Source: Clostridium sp. Cult3 (lineage in GTDB: Bacteria; Bacillota; Clostridia; Tissierellales; Tepidimicrobiaceae). From it: a DNA stretch of 64,000 nucleotides. The stretch lies in the NCBI RefSeq assembly GCF_021655115.1, contig NZ_PPXY01000013.1, positions 1 through 64,000 on the forward strand. Reading direction: 5' to 3'. Positions 1 through 8,751 of this stretch are shown here, piece after piece. Made by a program: the position numbers and the translations under genes. Every line of letters starts with the position of its first letter. Position 1 is the stretch's first letter. Under the pieces are notes generated by a model. It ran no database searches and had not been told where the DNA came from. It saw only the letters and a list, made by a program, of their open reading frames with translations.

Positions 1-29
1 AACTTCTACATTAATGTAGAAGTTTTTTT
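1..29 (+). terminator. Terminator-like hairpin directly before aroC
   Basis: A perfect 12+12 inverted repeat (positions 1-24) is followed by a run of T. It ends 1-2 bases before the aroC ribosome site (31-38), so no promoter fits between them. It is either the end of an upstream gene that aroC transcription reads through, or the terminator half of an attenuator whose leader lies outside the window. Confidence 0.8.
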
Positions 30-42
30 GAGGGGTGGTAAG

Positions 43-1164
43 GTGATTAGGTTTTTAACTGGTGGAGAATCCCATGGTGATATGTTATTAGGTATAGTAG
101 AAGGGATTCCTGCAAATTTAAATCTAGATTTAAATTATATAAATATGGAGTTAAGAAGAAGACAAAAAGGCTATGGAAGAAGTAATAGAATGGATATAGA
201 AAGGGATGAAGCAGTAATTTTGTCGGGAACAAGCAATGGCTATACTACGGGAAACCCTATATCCTTAATGATAAAGAATAGGGGAAAAAACATAGAATTG
301 GTAGAGATAACAAGACCAAGACCAGGTCATGCAGATCTAGCTGGTGCTTTAAAGTATAATCAAGATGGGGCTAGAAATATTTTAGAAAGAGCCAGTGCCA
401 GAGAGACAGCTATGCGAGTTGCTGTAGGCGGCATTTGTAAACTTTTTTTGACTGAATTCGATATTCGATTATTTAGTCATGTAATTCAGATAGGGCATAT
501 TCAATCCGACAAAAATTATTATACAGACTTGGATTTGGGTGAATTAATAGAGGCTGATAAATCCCCAATTAGAGTATTGGACAGAAATTCTGAAAGATTG
601 ATGATAGATATTATAGAGAAGGCAAAGAATCAAGGAGATACTATAGGAGGAGTAATAGAAGTAATAGGGACAAACATTCCAGTAGGCTTAGGTAGTCATG
701 CTATTTGGGATAGAAAATTGGATGGAAGGATAGCCCAAAGTATTATGAGTATTCCTGGAATAAAAGGGATAGAGTTTGGATTAGGATTTGATACAGCTGG
801 CAAACTAGGCTCTAAGTTGCATGATGAGATTTGTTATGATACAGGTTATTATAGGAATAGTAACAATGCCGGTGGTATTGAAGGTGGTATTTCTAATGGA
901 GAGGATATAGTGTTTAGATTGGTGATGAAACCAATACCTACATTAAAAAAACCTCTACAGACAGTAGACATGAGAACTAAAGAAGTAAATTTGGCTCAGT
1001 TCGAAAGGTCCGATGTTTGTGCTGTGCCGTCAGCTAGCATTGTAGCAGAAGCCATGTTTGCCTATGTATTAGCTAATGAAATTATTATTAAATTTGGTGG
1101 AGATAGTATGGAAGAAACAAGAGCTAATTATGATTGTTACATAAATAGTTTACAGAACAGGTGA
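43..1164 (+). CDS. aroC: Chorismate synthase
   Basis: Converts 5-enolpyruvylshikimate-3-phosphate to chorismate with reduced FMN, the last step of the shikimate pathway in the cytoplasm. The N-terminal GGESHG, the basic RRRQKGYGRS stretch and the RASARETAMRVAVGG segment are typical of the family, and 373 residues is the usual length. I chose GTG at 43 because the AGGGGTGG ribosome site at 31-38 is well placed for it; the in-frame TTG at 28 lies upstream of that site. It is first of three aro genes in tight succession, with aroB starting 4 bases after its stop. Confidence 0.96.
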   Translation: MIRFLTGGESHGDMLLGIVEGIPANLNLDLNYINMELRRRQKGYGRSNRMDIERDEAVILSGTSNGYTTGNPISLMIKNRGKNIELVEITRPRPGHADLAGALKYNQDGARNILERASARETAMRVAVGGICKLFLTEFDIRLFSHVIQIGHIQSDKNYYTDLDLGELIEADKSPIRVLDRNSERLMIDIIEKAKNQGDTIGGVIEVIGTNIPVGLGSHAIWDRKLDGRIAQSIMSIPGIKGIEFGLGFDTAGKLGSKLHDEICYDTGYYRNSNNAGGIEGGISNGEDIVFRLVMKPIPTLKKPLQTVDMRTKEVNLAQFERSDVCAVPSASIVAEAMFAYVLANEIIIKFGGDSMEETRANYDCYINSLQNR

Positions 1165-1168
1165 TAAT

Positions 1169-2209
1169 ATGAATATATTCATTGGTAAAAACAATCTCTG
1201 TAATTTAGGGACATATCTATCCGATAGTTCTATACATAGATTATATATAATTACGGATGAAACAGTAAATGATCTTTATATGGAGTATTTAAAATCGTCT
1301 GTAGATGATTTTAATACCTATGTATATATACTTCCACCAGGAGAGGAAAACAAATCCATAGATAATGTATTATCCATCTATGATGATTTAATAGGAAAAG
1401 GTATAGATAGGAAAACCCTCATACTAAGTTTTGGTGGTGGAGTAGTCGGAGATATGACTGGATTTGTAGCTTCTACTTATAAAAGGGGATTGAGGTATTT
1501 ACAAATCCCTACTACCCTTTTAGCACAAGTGGACAGCAGCATTGGAGGTAAAACGGGCTTTGATTATAAGGGCATAAAAAACATCATAGGTTCTTTTTAT
1601 TTTCCAGAGGCTATATTTACGGATGTTACATTTTTGAAATCCTTGCCAAAAAGAGAGATTACTTGTGGCTTAGGAGAAGTATTTAAATATGGATTAATAG
1701 AAGATTATAACCTATTTCAGTTCGCAAAAGACAATTTAGATTATATATACAGTAAGGATTTAGATACCCTAATGTCTATAGTTGACAGATCGGTTGCCAT
1801 TAAAAAAAACATAGTTTCCAGAGATAGATATGATGTAGGTTTGAGAAATATATTAAATTTTGGTCATACTATTGGTCACAGTATTGAAGCTTTTTATGAT
1901 TTCAATAAGTTTAATCATGGAGAAGCGGTTATTTTGGGAATGATGTATGAATTCTATATGGCATTAGAACTAGGTTTAATAGAGAAAGAGTATTTTCAAG
2001 AGGTATTTCATACCTTAAATTCTATTCTATCACCTATTTTATTTTCTCAAAAAGAAATAGAGGAATTAATCGATATTATGAGAAATGACAAGAAAAATGT
2101 AGACAATAATATAGTATTTGTTCTTCCAGTGGATAAGGGAAAAGTACATGTATTTTATAGTATAGAGGAAGATTTGATTGTTAAAGCTTTGAAGGGGGAT
2201 TGGTTTTGA
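1169..2209 (+). CDS. aroB: 3-dehydroquinate synthase
   Basis: Cyclises DAHP to 3-dehydroquinate, the second shikimate step, using NAD and a divalent metal. The NAD-binding GGGVVGDMTGF is at about residues 89-99 and LAQVDSSIGGKTG at 118-130. The metal ligands are visible as Glu170 (GLGEVFKYG), His233 (FGHTIGH) and His250 (NHGEAV). At 346 residues it is full length. Its stop overlaps the likely TTG start of aroA (TTGA), so the two are probably translationally coupled. Confidence 0.96.
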   Translation: MNIFIGKNNLCNLGTYLSDSSIHRLYIITDETVNDLYMEYLKSSVDDFNTYVYILPPGEENKSIDNVLSIYDDLIGKGIDRKTLILSFGGGVVGDMTGFVASTYKRGLRYLQIPTTLLAQVDSSIGGKTGFDYKGIKNIIGSFYFPEAIFTDVTFLKSLPKREITCGLGEVFKYGLIEDYNLFQFAKDNLDYIYSKDLDTLMSIVDRSVAIKKNIVSRDRYDVGLRNILNFGHTIGHSIEAFYDFNKFNHGEAVILGMMYEFYMALELGLIEKEYFQEVFHTLNSILSPILFSQKEIEELIDIMRNDKKNVDNNIVFVLPVDKGKVHVFYSIEEDLIVKALKGDWF

Positions 2210-3486
2210 TAATAGATGGAGTGAAGGATAAATTAGTTGGTACAATTAAAGTACCTGGAGATAAATCTATTTCTCATAGAGCTCTTATTCTGGGTTCTAT
2301 AGCTCAAGGAGAAACTACCATAGACAATCTATTGATAGCTGAGGATACAACAAGAACCATAGATTCCTTTAAGGCTATGGGGGTCAATATCCAATTAGAT
2401 GGGAGTAGGGCTTTAATAGATGGAGTAGGTATTCATGGCCTTAGAAAGCCTATAGAGCCAATAAACTGTGGAAATTCTGGTACAACTATGAGATTGCTAT
2501 CTGGCCTATTGGTAGGACAAAAATTTTCTTCCAGTCTAATAGGAGATACTTCCTTAATGAAAAGACCAATGGATAGAATCATCATACCTTTAAATAAGAT
2601 GGGGGCAAATATTAAGGGCATTGAAAATAGATACCCACCATTAGTAATTATGCCTACCAATAGGCTTATGGGAATACATTATCCTATGCCTATAGCTAGT
2701 GCACAGGTTAAATCCTCTATCCTATTGTCTACTTTATATGCAGAAGGTATTACTACAATCATAGAGCACAAAACCACTAGAGATCATACAGAGAGGATGT
2801 TGAGGCTTTTCGGTTCAAATATTCGTCATAGGGGCAATGAAATAGCAATTAATGGAGACTCAAAACTATATGGAAAATCGGTATACATCCCTGGAGACAT
2901 TTCTTCAGCTGCTTATTTTATCGTGGCAGCTCTTTTAATCAAGGGCTCTCATATAATTATTAGAGATGTAGGAATAAATCCTACAAGAACAGGGATACTT
3001 TCTGTATTAGAGGACATGGGTGCTAATATAAAGATATTAAACAAGAGAGAAACAAACTATGAACCCATTGGTGATATAGAGGTAAAACATTCTCAACTAA
3101 AGGGCGTAACCATAAGTGGAGATATGATGGGCACACTAATCGATGAGATACCTATCATAGCGGTAGCAGCGGCTTTAGCTAAGGGAAAAACTACGATAGA
3201 AGGCGCTGAGGAACTGAAACACAAGGAAAGCAATAGGATTAACGCTATAACAGAAGAATTGAATAAGATGGGGGCTCACATAAAAGCTTTACCTGATGGA
3301 ATGGTATTAGAAGGAGTAGAAGAATTAAAATCAGCTACACTCAATTCCTATAATGATCATAGGATTGCTATGGCATTATCTATTGCTGCTTTAATGGCAA
3401 AGGGTAAATCCCATATCGAAGGTTTTGAATGTATAAATATATCATATCCTAATTTTTATACTACATTATTTAGTTTACTACAGTGA
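2206..3486 (+). CDS. aroA: 3-phosphoshikimate 1-carboxyvinyltransferase (EPSP synthase)
   Basis: Transfers the enolpyruvyl group of PEP to shikimate-3-phosphate. The GDKSISHRAL motif near the N-terminus, CGNSGTTMRLL around residue 90, and DHRIAMALS near the C-terminus mark EPSP synthase rather than MurA. I chose TTG at 2206, giving 426 residues, because GAAGGGGG at 2191-2198 is 7 bases upstream; the in-frame TTG at 2200 is too close to that site. The order aroC-aroB-aroA is non-standard, since aroB and aroC often lie beside aroF or aroH in Firmicutes. The rest of the pathway is not in the window. Confidence 0.95.
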   Translation: MIIDGVKDKLVGTIKVPGDKSISHRALILGSIAQGETTIDNLLIAEDTTRTIDSFKAMGVNIQLDGSRALIDGVGIHGLRKPIEPINCGNSGTTMRLLSGLLVGQKFSSSLIGDTSLMKRPMDRIIIPLNKMGANIKGIENRYPPLVIMPTNRLMGIHYPMPIASAQVKSSILLSTLYAEGITTIIEHKTTRDHTERMLRLFGSNIRHRGNEIAINGDSKLYGKSVYIPGDISSAAYFIVAALLIKGSHIIIRDVGINPTRTGILSVLEDMGANIKILNKRETNYEPIGDIEVKHSQLKGVTISGDMMGTLIDEIPIIAVAAALAKGKTTIEGAEELKHKESNRINAITEELNKMGAHIKALPDGMVLEGVEELKSATLNSYNDHRIAMALSIAALMAKGKSHIEGFECINISYPNFYTTLFSLLQ

Positions 3487-3489
3487 TGT

Positions 3490-3518
3490 TTGATTTTTTA
3501 TATTGTAACTAATATAAT
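3490..3518 (+). promoter_or_regulatory. SigA-type promoter for pduL-deoC
   Basis: TTGATT at 3490-3495 and TATAAT at 3513-3518 are separated by exactly 17 bases. They lie just after the aroA stop and 45 bases before the next start codon. Confidence 0.65.
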
Positions 3519-3563
3519 TGATTAAGAACACAAAATATTTGTTTAGTTAAGGGAGGAAAATAG

Positions 3564-4148
3564 ATGAGTAACAAACTACCAATTGCCTTGTCCAATAGAC
3601 ATATACATCTAAGTGAAAAGGATTTAGACACACTTTTTGGAGAGGGTTACCAACTAACAAGGACTAAAGATTTATCTCAACCAGGCCAATATGCTTGTGA
3701 TGAAAAGGTGGATATTATAGGGCCTAAGGGGCCATTGAAAGGTGTTAGGGTATTAGGACCTGTAAGGAGTAGGACTCAGATTGAAATATCCATTTCTGAT
3801 GCTTTTAAATTGGGAGTTACACCAGTAGTTAGGAATTCAGGCGATGTAGAGGGAACCCCAGGGGCTAAGATAGTCGGGCCTAAAGGGGAGATAGAATTGA
3901 AAGATGGTGTTATAGTTGCGGCTAGGCATATACATATGCACACATCTGATGGGGAAAAATTTGGAGTCAAAGATGGAGATGTTGTAAAAGTAAGAACAGA
4001 AGGCATGAGAGCTGTCATCTTTGAAAATGTTTTAGTTAGGGTGAAGGATAATTTTGCATTAGAGATGCATGTGGATATAGAAGAAGGGAATGCTGCAGGC
4101 GTAAAAAATGGTGATTTAGTAGAATTAGAAAATAGAGGGGTGAAATAA
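3564..4148 (+). CDS. pduL: PduL-family phosphate acyltransferase
   Basis: Interconverts acyl-CoA and acyl phosphate (propanoyl or acetyl). The 194-residue protein carries the [10 protein letters not shown] motif near the N-terminus and the second histidine motif [16 protein letters not shown] in the second beta-barrel; both provide zinc ligands in the family. It starts almost directly at the catalytic domain, so the long N-terminal peptide that targets PduL into bacterial microcompartments is absent, and no shell genes are nearby. It is followed after one base by deoC, which suggests a cytosolic role in using the C2 product of deoxyribose breakdown. The exact acyl substrate is not settled by sequence. 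Confidence 0.9.
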   Translation: MSNKLPIALSNRHIHLSEKDLDTLFGEGYQLTRTKDLSQPGQYACDEKVDIIGPKGPLKGVRVLGPVRSRTQIEISISDAFKLGVTPVVRNSGDVEGTPGAKIVGPKGEIELKDGVIVAARHIHMHTSDGEKFGVKDGDVVKVRTEGMRAVIFENVLVRVKDNFALEMHVDIEEGNAAGVKNGDLVELENRGVK

Positions 4149-4149
4149 T

Positions 4150-4797
4150 ATGAATATAGCTTCCATGATCGATCATACATTGTTAAAACCTGATGCTACA
4201 GGAGAGGCGATAGACGGCTTATGTAAAGAAGCAAAGGAGTATGAATTTGCTGCTGTATGTGTAAATCCCTATTATGTTAGAAGAGCAAAAAACCTTTTAG
4301 AAGGTACAAAGGTTAGGGTAGCAACGGTTATAGGTTTCCCATTAGGAGCAAATGCCAAGGAAGTTAAAGCTTTTGAAACGGAAAATGCAATAAAAAATGG
4401 TGCAGATGAAGTGGATATGGTGATAAATATAGGAGCATTAAAAAATGGAGAACATGATTTGGTAAGAGATGATATTAAAGCTGTAGTAGAGGCAGCTAAG
4501 AACAGAGCTGTTGTCAAAGTGATTATAGAAACATGCTTGTTGACTGATGAAGAGAAGGTTGTGGCGTGTAAATTAGCTAAGGAAGCTGGAGCTAATTTTG
4601 TAAAAACCTCTACAGGATTTAGTACTGGTGGAGCTACAGTAGAAGATATAAAACTCATGAAAGAAACTATAGGCGATAGCCTTAAAATAAAGGCTTCTGG
4701 GGGCATTAGAGATTATAAAACTGCTAAGGCCATGGTAGATGCAGGGGCTTCTAGAATTGGAGCTAGTGCATCGATTAAAATTGTAAAAGGTGAATAG
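4150..4797 (+). CDS. deoC: Deoxyribose-phosphate aldolase
   Basis: Cleaves 2-deoxyribose-5-phosphate to acetaldehyde and glyceraldehyde-3-phosphate. The Schiff-base lysine is Lys152 in NFVKTSTGF, the proton-relay Lys181 is in KIKASGG, and Asp89 lies in ADEVDMV. The length of 215 residues is normal for the short class I form. The start is one base after the pduL stop, so both are surely co-transcribed. No aldehyde dehydrogenase, which would link acetaldehyde to the PduL substrate, is present in the window. Confidence 0.96.
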   Translation: MNIASMIDHTLLKPDATGEAIDGLCKEAKEYEFAAVCVNPYYVRRAKNLLEGTKVRVATVIGFPLGANAKEVKAFETENAIKNGADEVDMVINIGALKNGEHDLVRDDIKAVVEAAKNRAVVKVIIETCLLTDEEKVVACKLAKEAGANFVKTSTGFSTGGATVEDIKLMKETIGDSLKIKASGGIRDYKTAKAMVDAGASRIGASASIKIVKGE

Positions 4798-4825
4798 TAA
4801 AGATTACTAACTGATGATAAATAAA

Positions 4826-4851
4826 AACAAGTGGCTTAACAGCCACTTGTT
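4826..4851 (-). terminator. Terminator between deoC and ychF
   Basis: Arms at 4826-4836 and 4841-4851 form a perfect 11-bp stem with a TAAC loop. Read on the minus strand it is followed by TTTTTAT, so it serves ychF best; on the plus strand the T run is missing. It overlaps the ychF stop codon. Confidence 0.8.
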
Positions 4852-5941
4852 ATACATTAAACCTAAATAACACTACATCTCCATCTTGCATTATATAGTC
4901 TTTTCCTTCTAATCGTACTAAGCCTTTTTCTTTTGCTTTGGCGCTACCCCCACATTCTAATAGATCTCTATAGTTAATGACTTCAGCTCTTATGAATCCT
5001 TTTTCCATATCGGAATGGATTTTTCCTGCTGCCCTAGGGGCTTTAGTTTCCTTTTTAATAGTCCAAGCCCTAACCTCTTTTGGTCCAGCAGTTAAAAAGC
5101 TCATTAACCCTAGTAGGTCATAGCTAGCTCTAATGAGCCTATCTAATCCAGACTCTTTTAGACCTAATTCAGATAAAAATACTTCCTTTTCATCTTTATC
5201 CAAAAGAGCTATTTCTGATTCAATTTTACCTGAAATAACTATTACTTGTGATCCTTCTTTATTTGCATATTCTTTAACCAGTTGAACGTACTCATTATCT
5301 TCTCCATTAATTAGATCATCTTCTGAAATATTGCAAACATATAGTACAGGTTTTAAGGAAAGTAAATTGAAATCTCTAACCAACTCCATTTCTTCAGAAG
5401 TATAATCTAAATTTCTTAATGGTATATCCTTGTCAATGGAATCCTTTAGTCGATTTAATAAGTCAAATTCTTTTTTGTAGGTTTTATCCCCTTTGGCCAG
5501 TTTTTCAACTCTATGCAATCTATTTTCAATAATTTCTAGATCCGATAGCATTAATTCTAAATTAATTATTTCAATATCATCTAAAGGGCTGATCTTACCT
5601 TCTACATGGGTTACATTTGGGTCTTCAAAGCATCTAACTACATGGATTATAGCCTGAACCTCTCTGATATGAGCTAGAAATTTGTTTCCCAAGCCTTCTC
5701 CTTTACTAGCTCCTTTCACTAGTCCAGCAATATCAAAGAACTCTATAGTTGCAGGAGTTATCTTTTCCGGATTTACCAACTCAGCTAACATTTCTAGCCT
5801 TTTATCAGGTACTGATACGATTCCCACATTAGGCTCTATAGTACAAAAAGGATAGTTTTCTGCTTCAGCTTTAGCCGCTGTCAATGCATTAAAAAGAGTA
5901 CTCTTTCCTACATTTGGTAGTCCCACTATTCCTAGTTTCAT
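4850..5941 (-). CDS. ychF: Redox-regulated ATPase YchF (Obg-like)
   Basis: A P-loop NTPase of the Obg superfamily that associates with ribosomes and hydrolyses ATP rather than GTP in studied homologues. It has the G1 loop GLPNVGKSTLFN at residues 6-17, the family signature NYPFCTIEPNVG close behind, a central helical hairpin at about 120-200, and a C-terminal TGS domain with ARAA-like APRAAGKIHSDMEKGFIRAEV. At 363 residues it is full length. It is a single minus-strand gene between two plus-strand operons, with its own promoter and terminator. Confidence 0.96.
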   Translation of the reverse strand: MKLGIVGLPNVGKSTLFNALTAAKAEAENYPFCTIEPNVGIVSVPDKRLEMLAELVNPEKITPATIEFFDIAGLVKGASKGEGLGNKFLAHIREVQAIIHVVRCFEDPNVTHVEGKISPLDDIEIINLELMLSDLEIIENRLHRVEKLAKGDKTYKKEFDLLNRLKDSIDKDIPLRNLDYTSEEMELVRDFNLLSLKPVLYVCNISEDDLINGEDNEYVQLVKEYANKEGSQVIVISGKIESEIALLDKDEKEVFLSELGLKESGLDRLIRASYDLLGLMSFLTAGPKEVRAWTIKKETKAPRAAGKIHSDMEKGFIRAEVINYRDLLECGGSAKAKEKGLVRLEGKDYIMQDGDVVLFRFNV

Positions 5942-5983
5942 CTAAATCTTCCTTTCAAATTGCATAAATTTTGCACAAGAATA

Positions 5984-6012
5984 ATTATATATCATAGTTA
6001 GACCATATTCAA
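5984..6012 (-). promoter_or_regulatory. SigA-type promoter for ychF
   Basis: On the minus strand, TTGAAT (complement of 6007-6012) and TATAAT (complement of 5984-5989) are separated by 17 bases. They lie about 45 bases upstream of the ychF start. Confidence 0.6.
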
Positions 6013-6040
6013 CATTAATGCAACTTTATTTTACATGAAA

Positions 6041-6083
6041 TTAACTTAGCCTTAACTTTAACTTAACATAGAAGATTTATTAT
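6041..6083 (+). promoter_or_regulatory. Pho-box-like repeats and promoter of pstSCAB
   Basis: TTAAC units start at 6041, 6052 and 6063, an exact 11-bp period, with an extra unit at 6058. The 11-bp TT(A/T/C)ACA direct repeat is the pattern bound by PhoP in Bacillus. A TATTAT candidate -10 lies at 6078-6083 and there is no good -35, as in activator-dependent Pho promoters. The predicted regulator would be the phoP product at 32318-33010. Confidence 0.65.
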
Positions 6084-6120
6084 TTAATTAAGAAGAACAT
6101 AAATGAAAGGAGAATGCAAA

Positions 6121-7017
6121 TTGAAAAGAATTAGAAAAGTATTAGTATTAGTTAGTTTACTTCTTGTTTTAAGCGTTGTGTTTACTGGTTGTGCCAATAG
6201 GGATTCAAGTCCTCAAGGGATAGATGAGCTTACTGGGTCAAAAGATACCAGTAGTCAACTATCAGGAACTATAAATATTGTAGGATCTACTTCTGTAACC
6301 CCTGTGGCTGAGAGCTTAGGCCAGGAGTTTTCAAAGTTATATAAAGGTGTAAATATAGATATACAAGGAGTGGGGTCTACTGCTGGTATAAAGGCAGCTA
6401 TTGATGGTACAGCAGATATTGGAATGTCATCTAGAAACTTAAAGGATGAGGAGAAAGCCACAGGAGTAAAAGAATATACCATAGCCTATGATGGAATTGT
6501 AATCGCAGTGCATCCAAATAATCCAGTAGAAGATTTAGATATGGAAACTATACAGAAGATATTTTCAGGTGAGCTCACCAATTGGAAAGAGCTAGGCGGA
6601 GATGATCAGGAGATTTTAGTAATATCCAGGGAAGAGGGTTCTGGAACACGAGGGGCTTTTGAGGAGATACTTGAGCTACAGGAGAAAGATGGATCAGGTA
6701 ATACCTTAAGCATTGTAAAAAAAGATGCTCTAATAGCAGATGGAAATGGAGCTGTTAAGGCAAATATTGTTAGTAAGGAAAACTCTATAGGATATGTGTC
6801 TTTATCCTATCTAGATGAAATGGTAAAGGGTATAAAAGTTGAAGGGGTTGAAGCTACAGTTGATACTATTCAAAAAGGTGAATATAAAATATCTAGACCC
6901 TTTTATATGTTAACTATGGATGAAGAAACGGATCTAATAAAGGCTTTCATAGATTTTACTTTAAGCGATGAAGGACAAAAAATTGTGGGAGAAAACCAAG
7001 TTCCAATAAAACAATAA
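6121..7017 (+). CDS. pstS: Phosphate ABC transporter substrate-binding lipoprotein
   Basis: Binds phosphate outside the membrane and delivers it to PstCA. A lipoprotein signal peptide ends in the lipobox VFTGC (Cys24). The mature protein has the PBP-like SGTINIVGSTSVTPVAE start and the phosphate-contacting SREEGSGTRGAFEE loop. I chose TTG at 6121 because AAAGGAG at 6106-6112 is 8 bases upstream; the in-frame ATG at 6103 lies before that site and would only add a few polar residues. It is first of pstS-C-A-B and directly follows the Pho-box-like repeats. Confidence 0.95.
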   Translation: MKRIRKVLVLVSLLLVLSVVFTGCANRDSSPQGIDELTGSKDTSSQLSGTINIVGSTSVTPVAESLGQEFSKLYKGVNIDIQGVGSTAGIKAAIDGTADIGMSSRNLKDEEKATGVKEYTIAYDGIVIAVHPNNPVEDLDMETIQKIFSGELTNWKELGGDDQEILVISREEGSGTRGAFEEILELQEKDGSGNTLSIVKKDALIADGNGAVKANIVSKENSIGYVSLSYLDEMVKGIKVEGVEATVDTIQKGEYKISRPFYMLTMDEETDLIKAFIDFTLSDEGQKIVGENQVPIKQ

Positions 7018-7054
7018 ATTCAAAATTTTTTATGGGCAAAGGAGATATTCTACA

Positions 7055-7921
7055 ATGAAACAAACTAGAAGAATACATGAAAAAATTAATGAAAGAATAT
7101 TGTTTGTTTGCGGAATGACTTCAATTATAGCTGTATTAGGTATTACTATATTTATATTTTTTAAAGGCATTCCAGCTATTCAAGAAATTGGCTTAAAGCA
7201 GTTTTTACTTGGGCAAGAGTGGCAGCCTACAGGAGGAAGTTTCGGTTTGTTGCCTATGATAGTAGGATCGATATATGTTACCTTAGGTTCCCTTGTACTA
7301 GGGGCACCTATTGGGGTACTTACAGCTATATTTATTAGTGAAATTGCCTCAAAACGGATATCTAGTCTATATAGGGGTTTGGTAGAATTATTGGCAGGCA
7401 TACCATCCGTAGTATATGGCTTTTTCGGATTAGCAACTATAGTTCCGACAATCGATAGAATATTAGGAGGTGGTGGCAATAGCCTTTTAGCTGCCTCCAT
7501 CATATTGGGAATAATGATTTTACCTACTATAATTAGCATATCTGAAACTGCTATCAAAAGCGTACCAACAGAATTAAAAGAAGGCTCTTTAGCTTTAGGT
7601 GCTTCAGATATATATACTATATTTAAAGTAACAATTCCTGCAGCTAGATCTGGAATTTTGACTTCCTTAGTATTAGCTATAGGCAGGGCTATTGGAGAGA
7701 CTATGGCAGTGATACTAGTTGCAGGCAATACTCCTCTAGTTCCTAAAGCCATAGAGGATAGGGTAAGGACTTTAACAGGAAATATTGCTTTAGAAATGGG
7801 CTATGCCCATGGATTACACCAACAGGCATTGTTTGCTACTGGGGTTATATTGTTTATGTTTATTATAGCACTAAATTTACTATTGATAATATTTAACAAA
7901 AAGGTAGGAGGAGATAGATGA
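7055..7921 (+). CDS. pstC: Phosphate ABC transporter permease PstC
   Basis: One of two integral membrane subunits of the high-affinity phosphate importer. It has six hydrophobic segments, a first helix at about residues 20-42, and the permease EAA-type loop ELKEGSLALGASDIYTIFKV followed by AIGRAIGETMAVILVAGN. The length of 288 residues is typical. The last four bases overlap the pstA start (ATGA), indicating translational coupling. Confidence 0.95.
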   Translation: MKQTRRIHEKINERILFVCGMTSIIAVLGITIFIFFKGIPAIQEIGLKQFLLGQEWQPTGGSFGLLPMIVGSIYVTLGSLVLGAPIGVLTAIFISEIASKRISSLYRGLVELLAGIPSVVYGFFGLATIVPTIDRILGGGGNSLLAASIILGIMILPTIISISETAIKSVPTELKEGSLALGASDIYTIFKVTIPAARSGILTSLVLAIGRAIGETMAVILVAGNTPLVPKAIEDRVRTLTGNIALEMGYAHGLHQQALFATGVILFMFIIALNLLLIIFNKKVGGDR

Positions 7922-8739
7922 GGCTTACTAGAAAAGGTGAAGATACTATAAGATTGTTTATATATATTTCTGCTATCTTAACATTAAGTATAGTTCTTTG
8001 GATATTAGGACATATCCTGGTAAATGGAATCATAAGGTTAAACTGGAACGAGGTTTTAAAGGATACTGGAATATATCCTTCCATCATAAATACTATTTTC
8101 ATAGTTATTTTATCCATATTTATCTCTGCTCCTCTAGGTATAGGTGCTGCAATTTATTTAAACGAATATGCCCAAGAAGGAAGATTAGTTGATGTTATCA
8201 GATATTCTATACAAAGCCTAGCGGGTATACCTTCCATTATATTTGGTTTATTTGGTATGATCGTTTTTGTTGTAGGATTAGGTCTAAAATGGTCCATATT
8301 ATCAGGGGCGCTGACTTTGGGAATAATGATTTTACCGATAATAATTAAGACTACGGAAGAAGCTCTAAAAACTGTCCCCATATCTTTAAAGGAGGGGAGC
8401 TTAAGCTTAGGAGCATCTAGAATACAGACTATATATAAAGTAGTTTTACCAACCGCATTGCCTGGAATAATGGTTTCCATGATATTAAGTGTTGGTCGTG
8501 TTATAGGTGAAACAGCTGCAGTATATTTAACAGCAGGTATGGTTCCTAGGATTGCTAGTAGTTTATTGGATTCGGGAAGGACCTTATCTGTGCATCTATA
8601 TATTTTAGCTAAAGAGGGAATCTCTTTTGAGTTAGCTTATTTTACAGCGGCAATATTGATATTGTTTATATTGATTATTAATGGAGTTTCTAATTATATA
8701 GGTAGAGTTATCCAAAAGAAATTAAAGGGAATAGATTAG
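7918..8739 (+). CDS. pstA: Phosphate ABC transporter permease PstA
   Basis: Second membrane subunit of the phosphate importer and partner of PstC. It is 273 residues with six predicted membrane segments. The coupling loop SLKEGSLSLGASRIQTIYKV and the following VGRVIGETAAVYLTAG align closely with the equivalent part of PstC, as expected for paralogous half-channels. It overlaps pstC by four bases and is followed by pstB after 12 bases. Confidence 0.95.
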   Translation: MRLTRKGEDTIRLFIYISAILTLSIVLWILGHILVNGIIRLNWNEVLKDTGIYPSIINTIFIVILSIFISAPLGIGAAIYLNEYAQEGRLVDVIRYSIQSLAGIPSIIFGLFGMIVFVVGLGLKWSILSGALTLGIMILPIIIKTTEEALKTVPISLKEGSLSLGASRIQTIYKVVLPTALPGIMVSMILSVGRVIGETAAVYLTAGMVPRIASSLLDSGRTLSVHLYILAKEGISFELAYFTAAILILFILIINGVSNYIGRVIQKKLKGID

Positions 8740-8751
8740 GAGGGTTAGGCT

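Noticed and set aside
4272-4706. Long open frame antisense to deoC, and similar antisense frames over pstC, ftsZ, pduL and ortB.
   Set aside because: They lie fully inside well-conserved genes, lack good ribosome sites, and their composition reflects the opposite strand's codon use.
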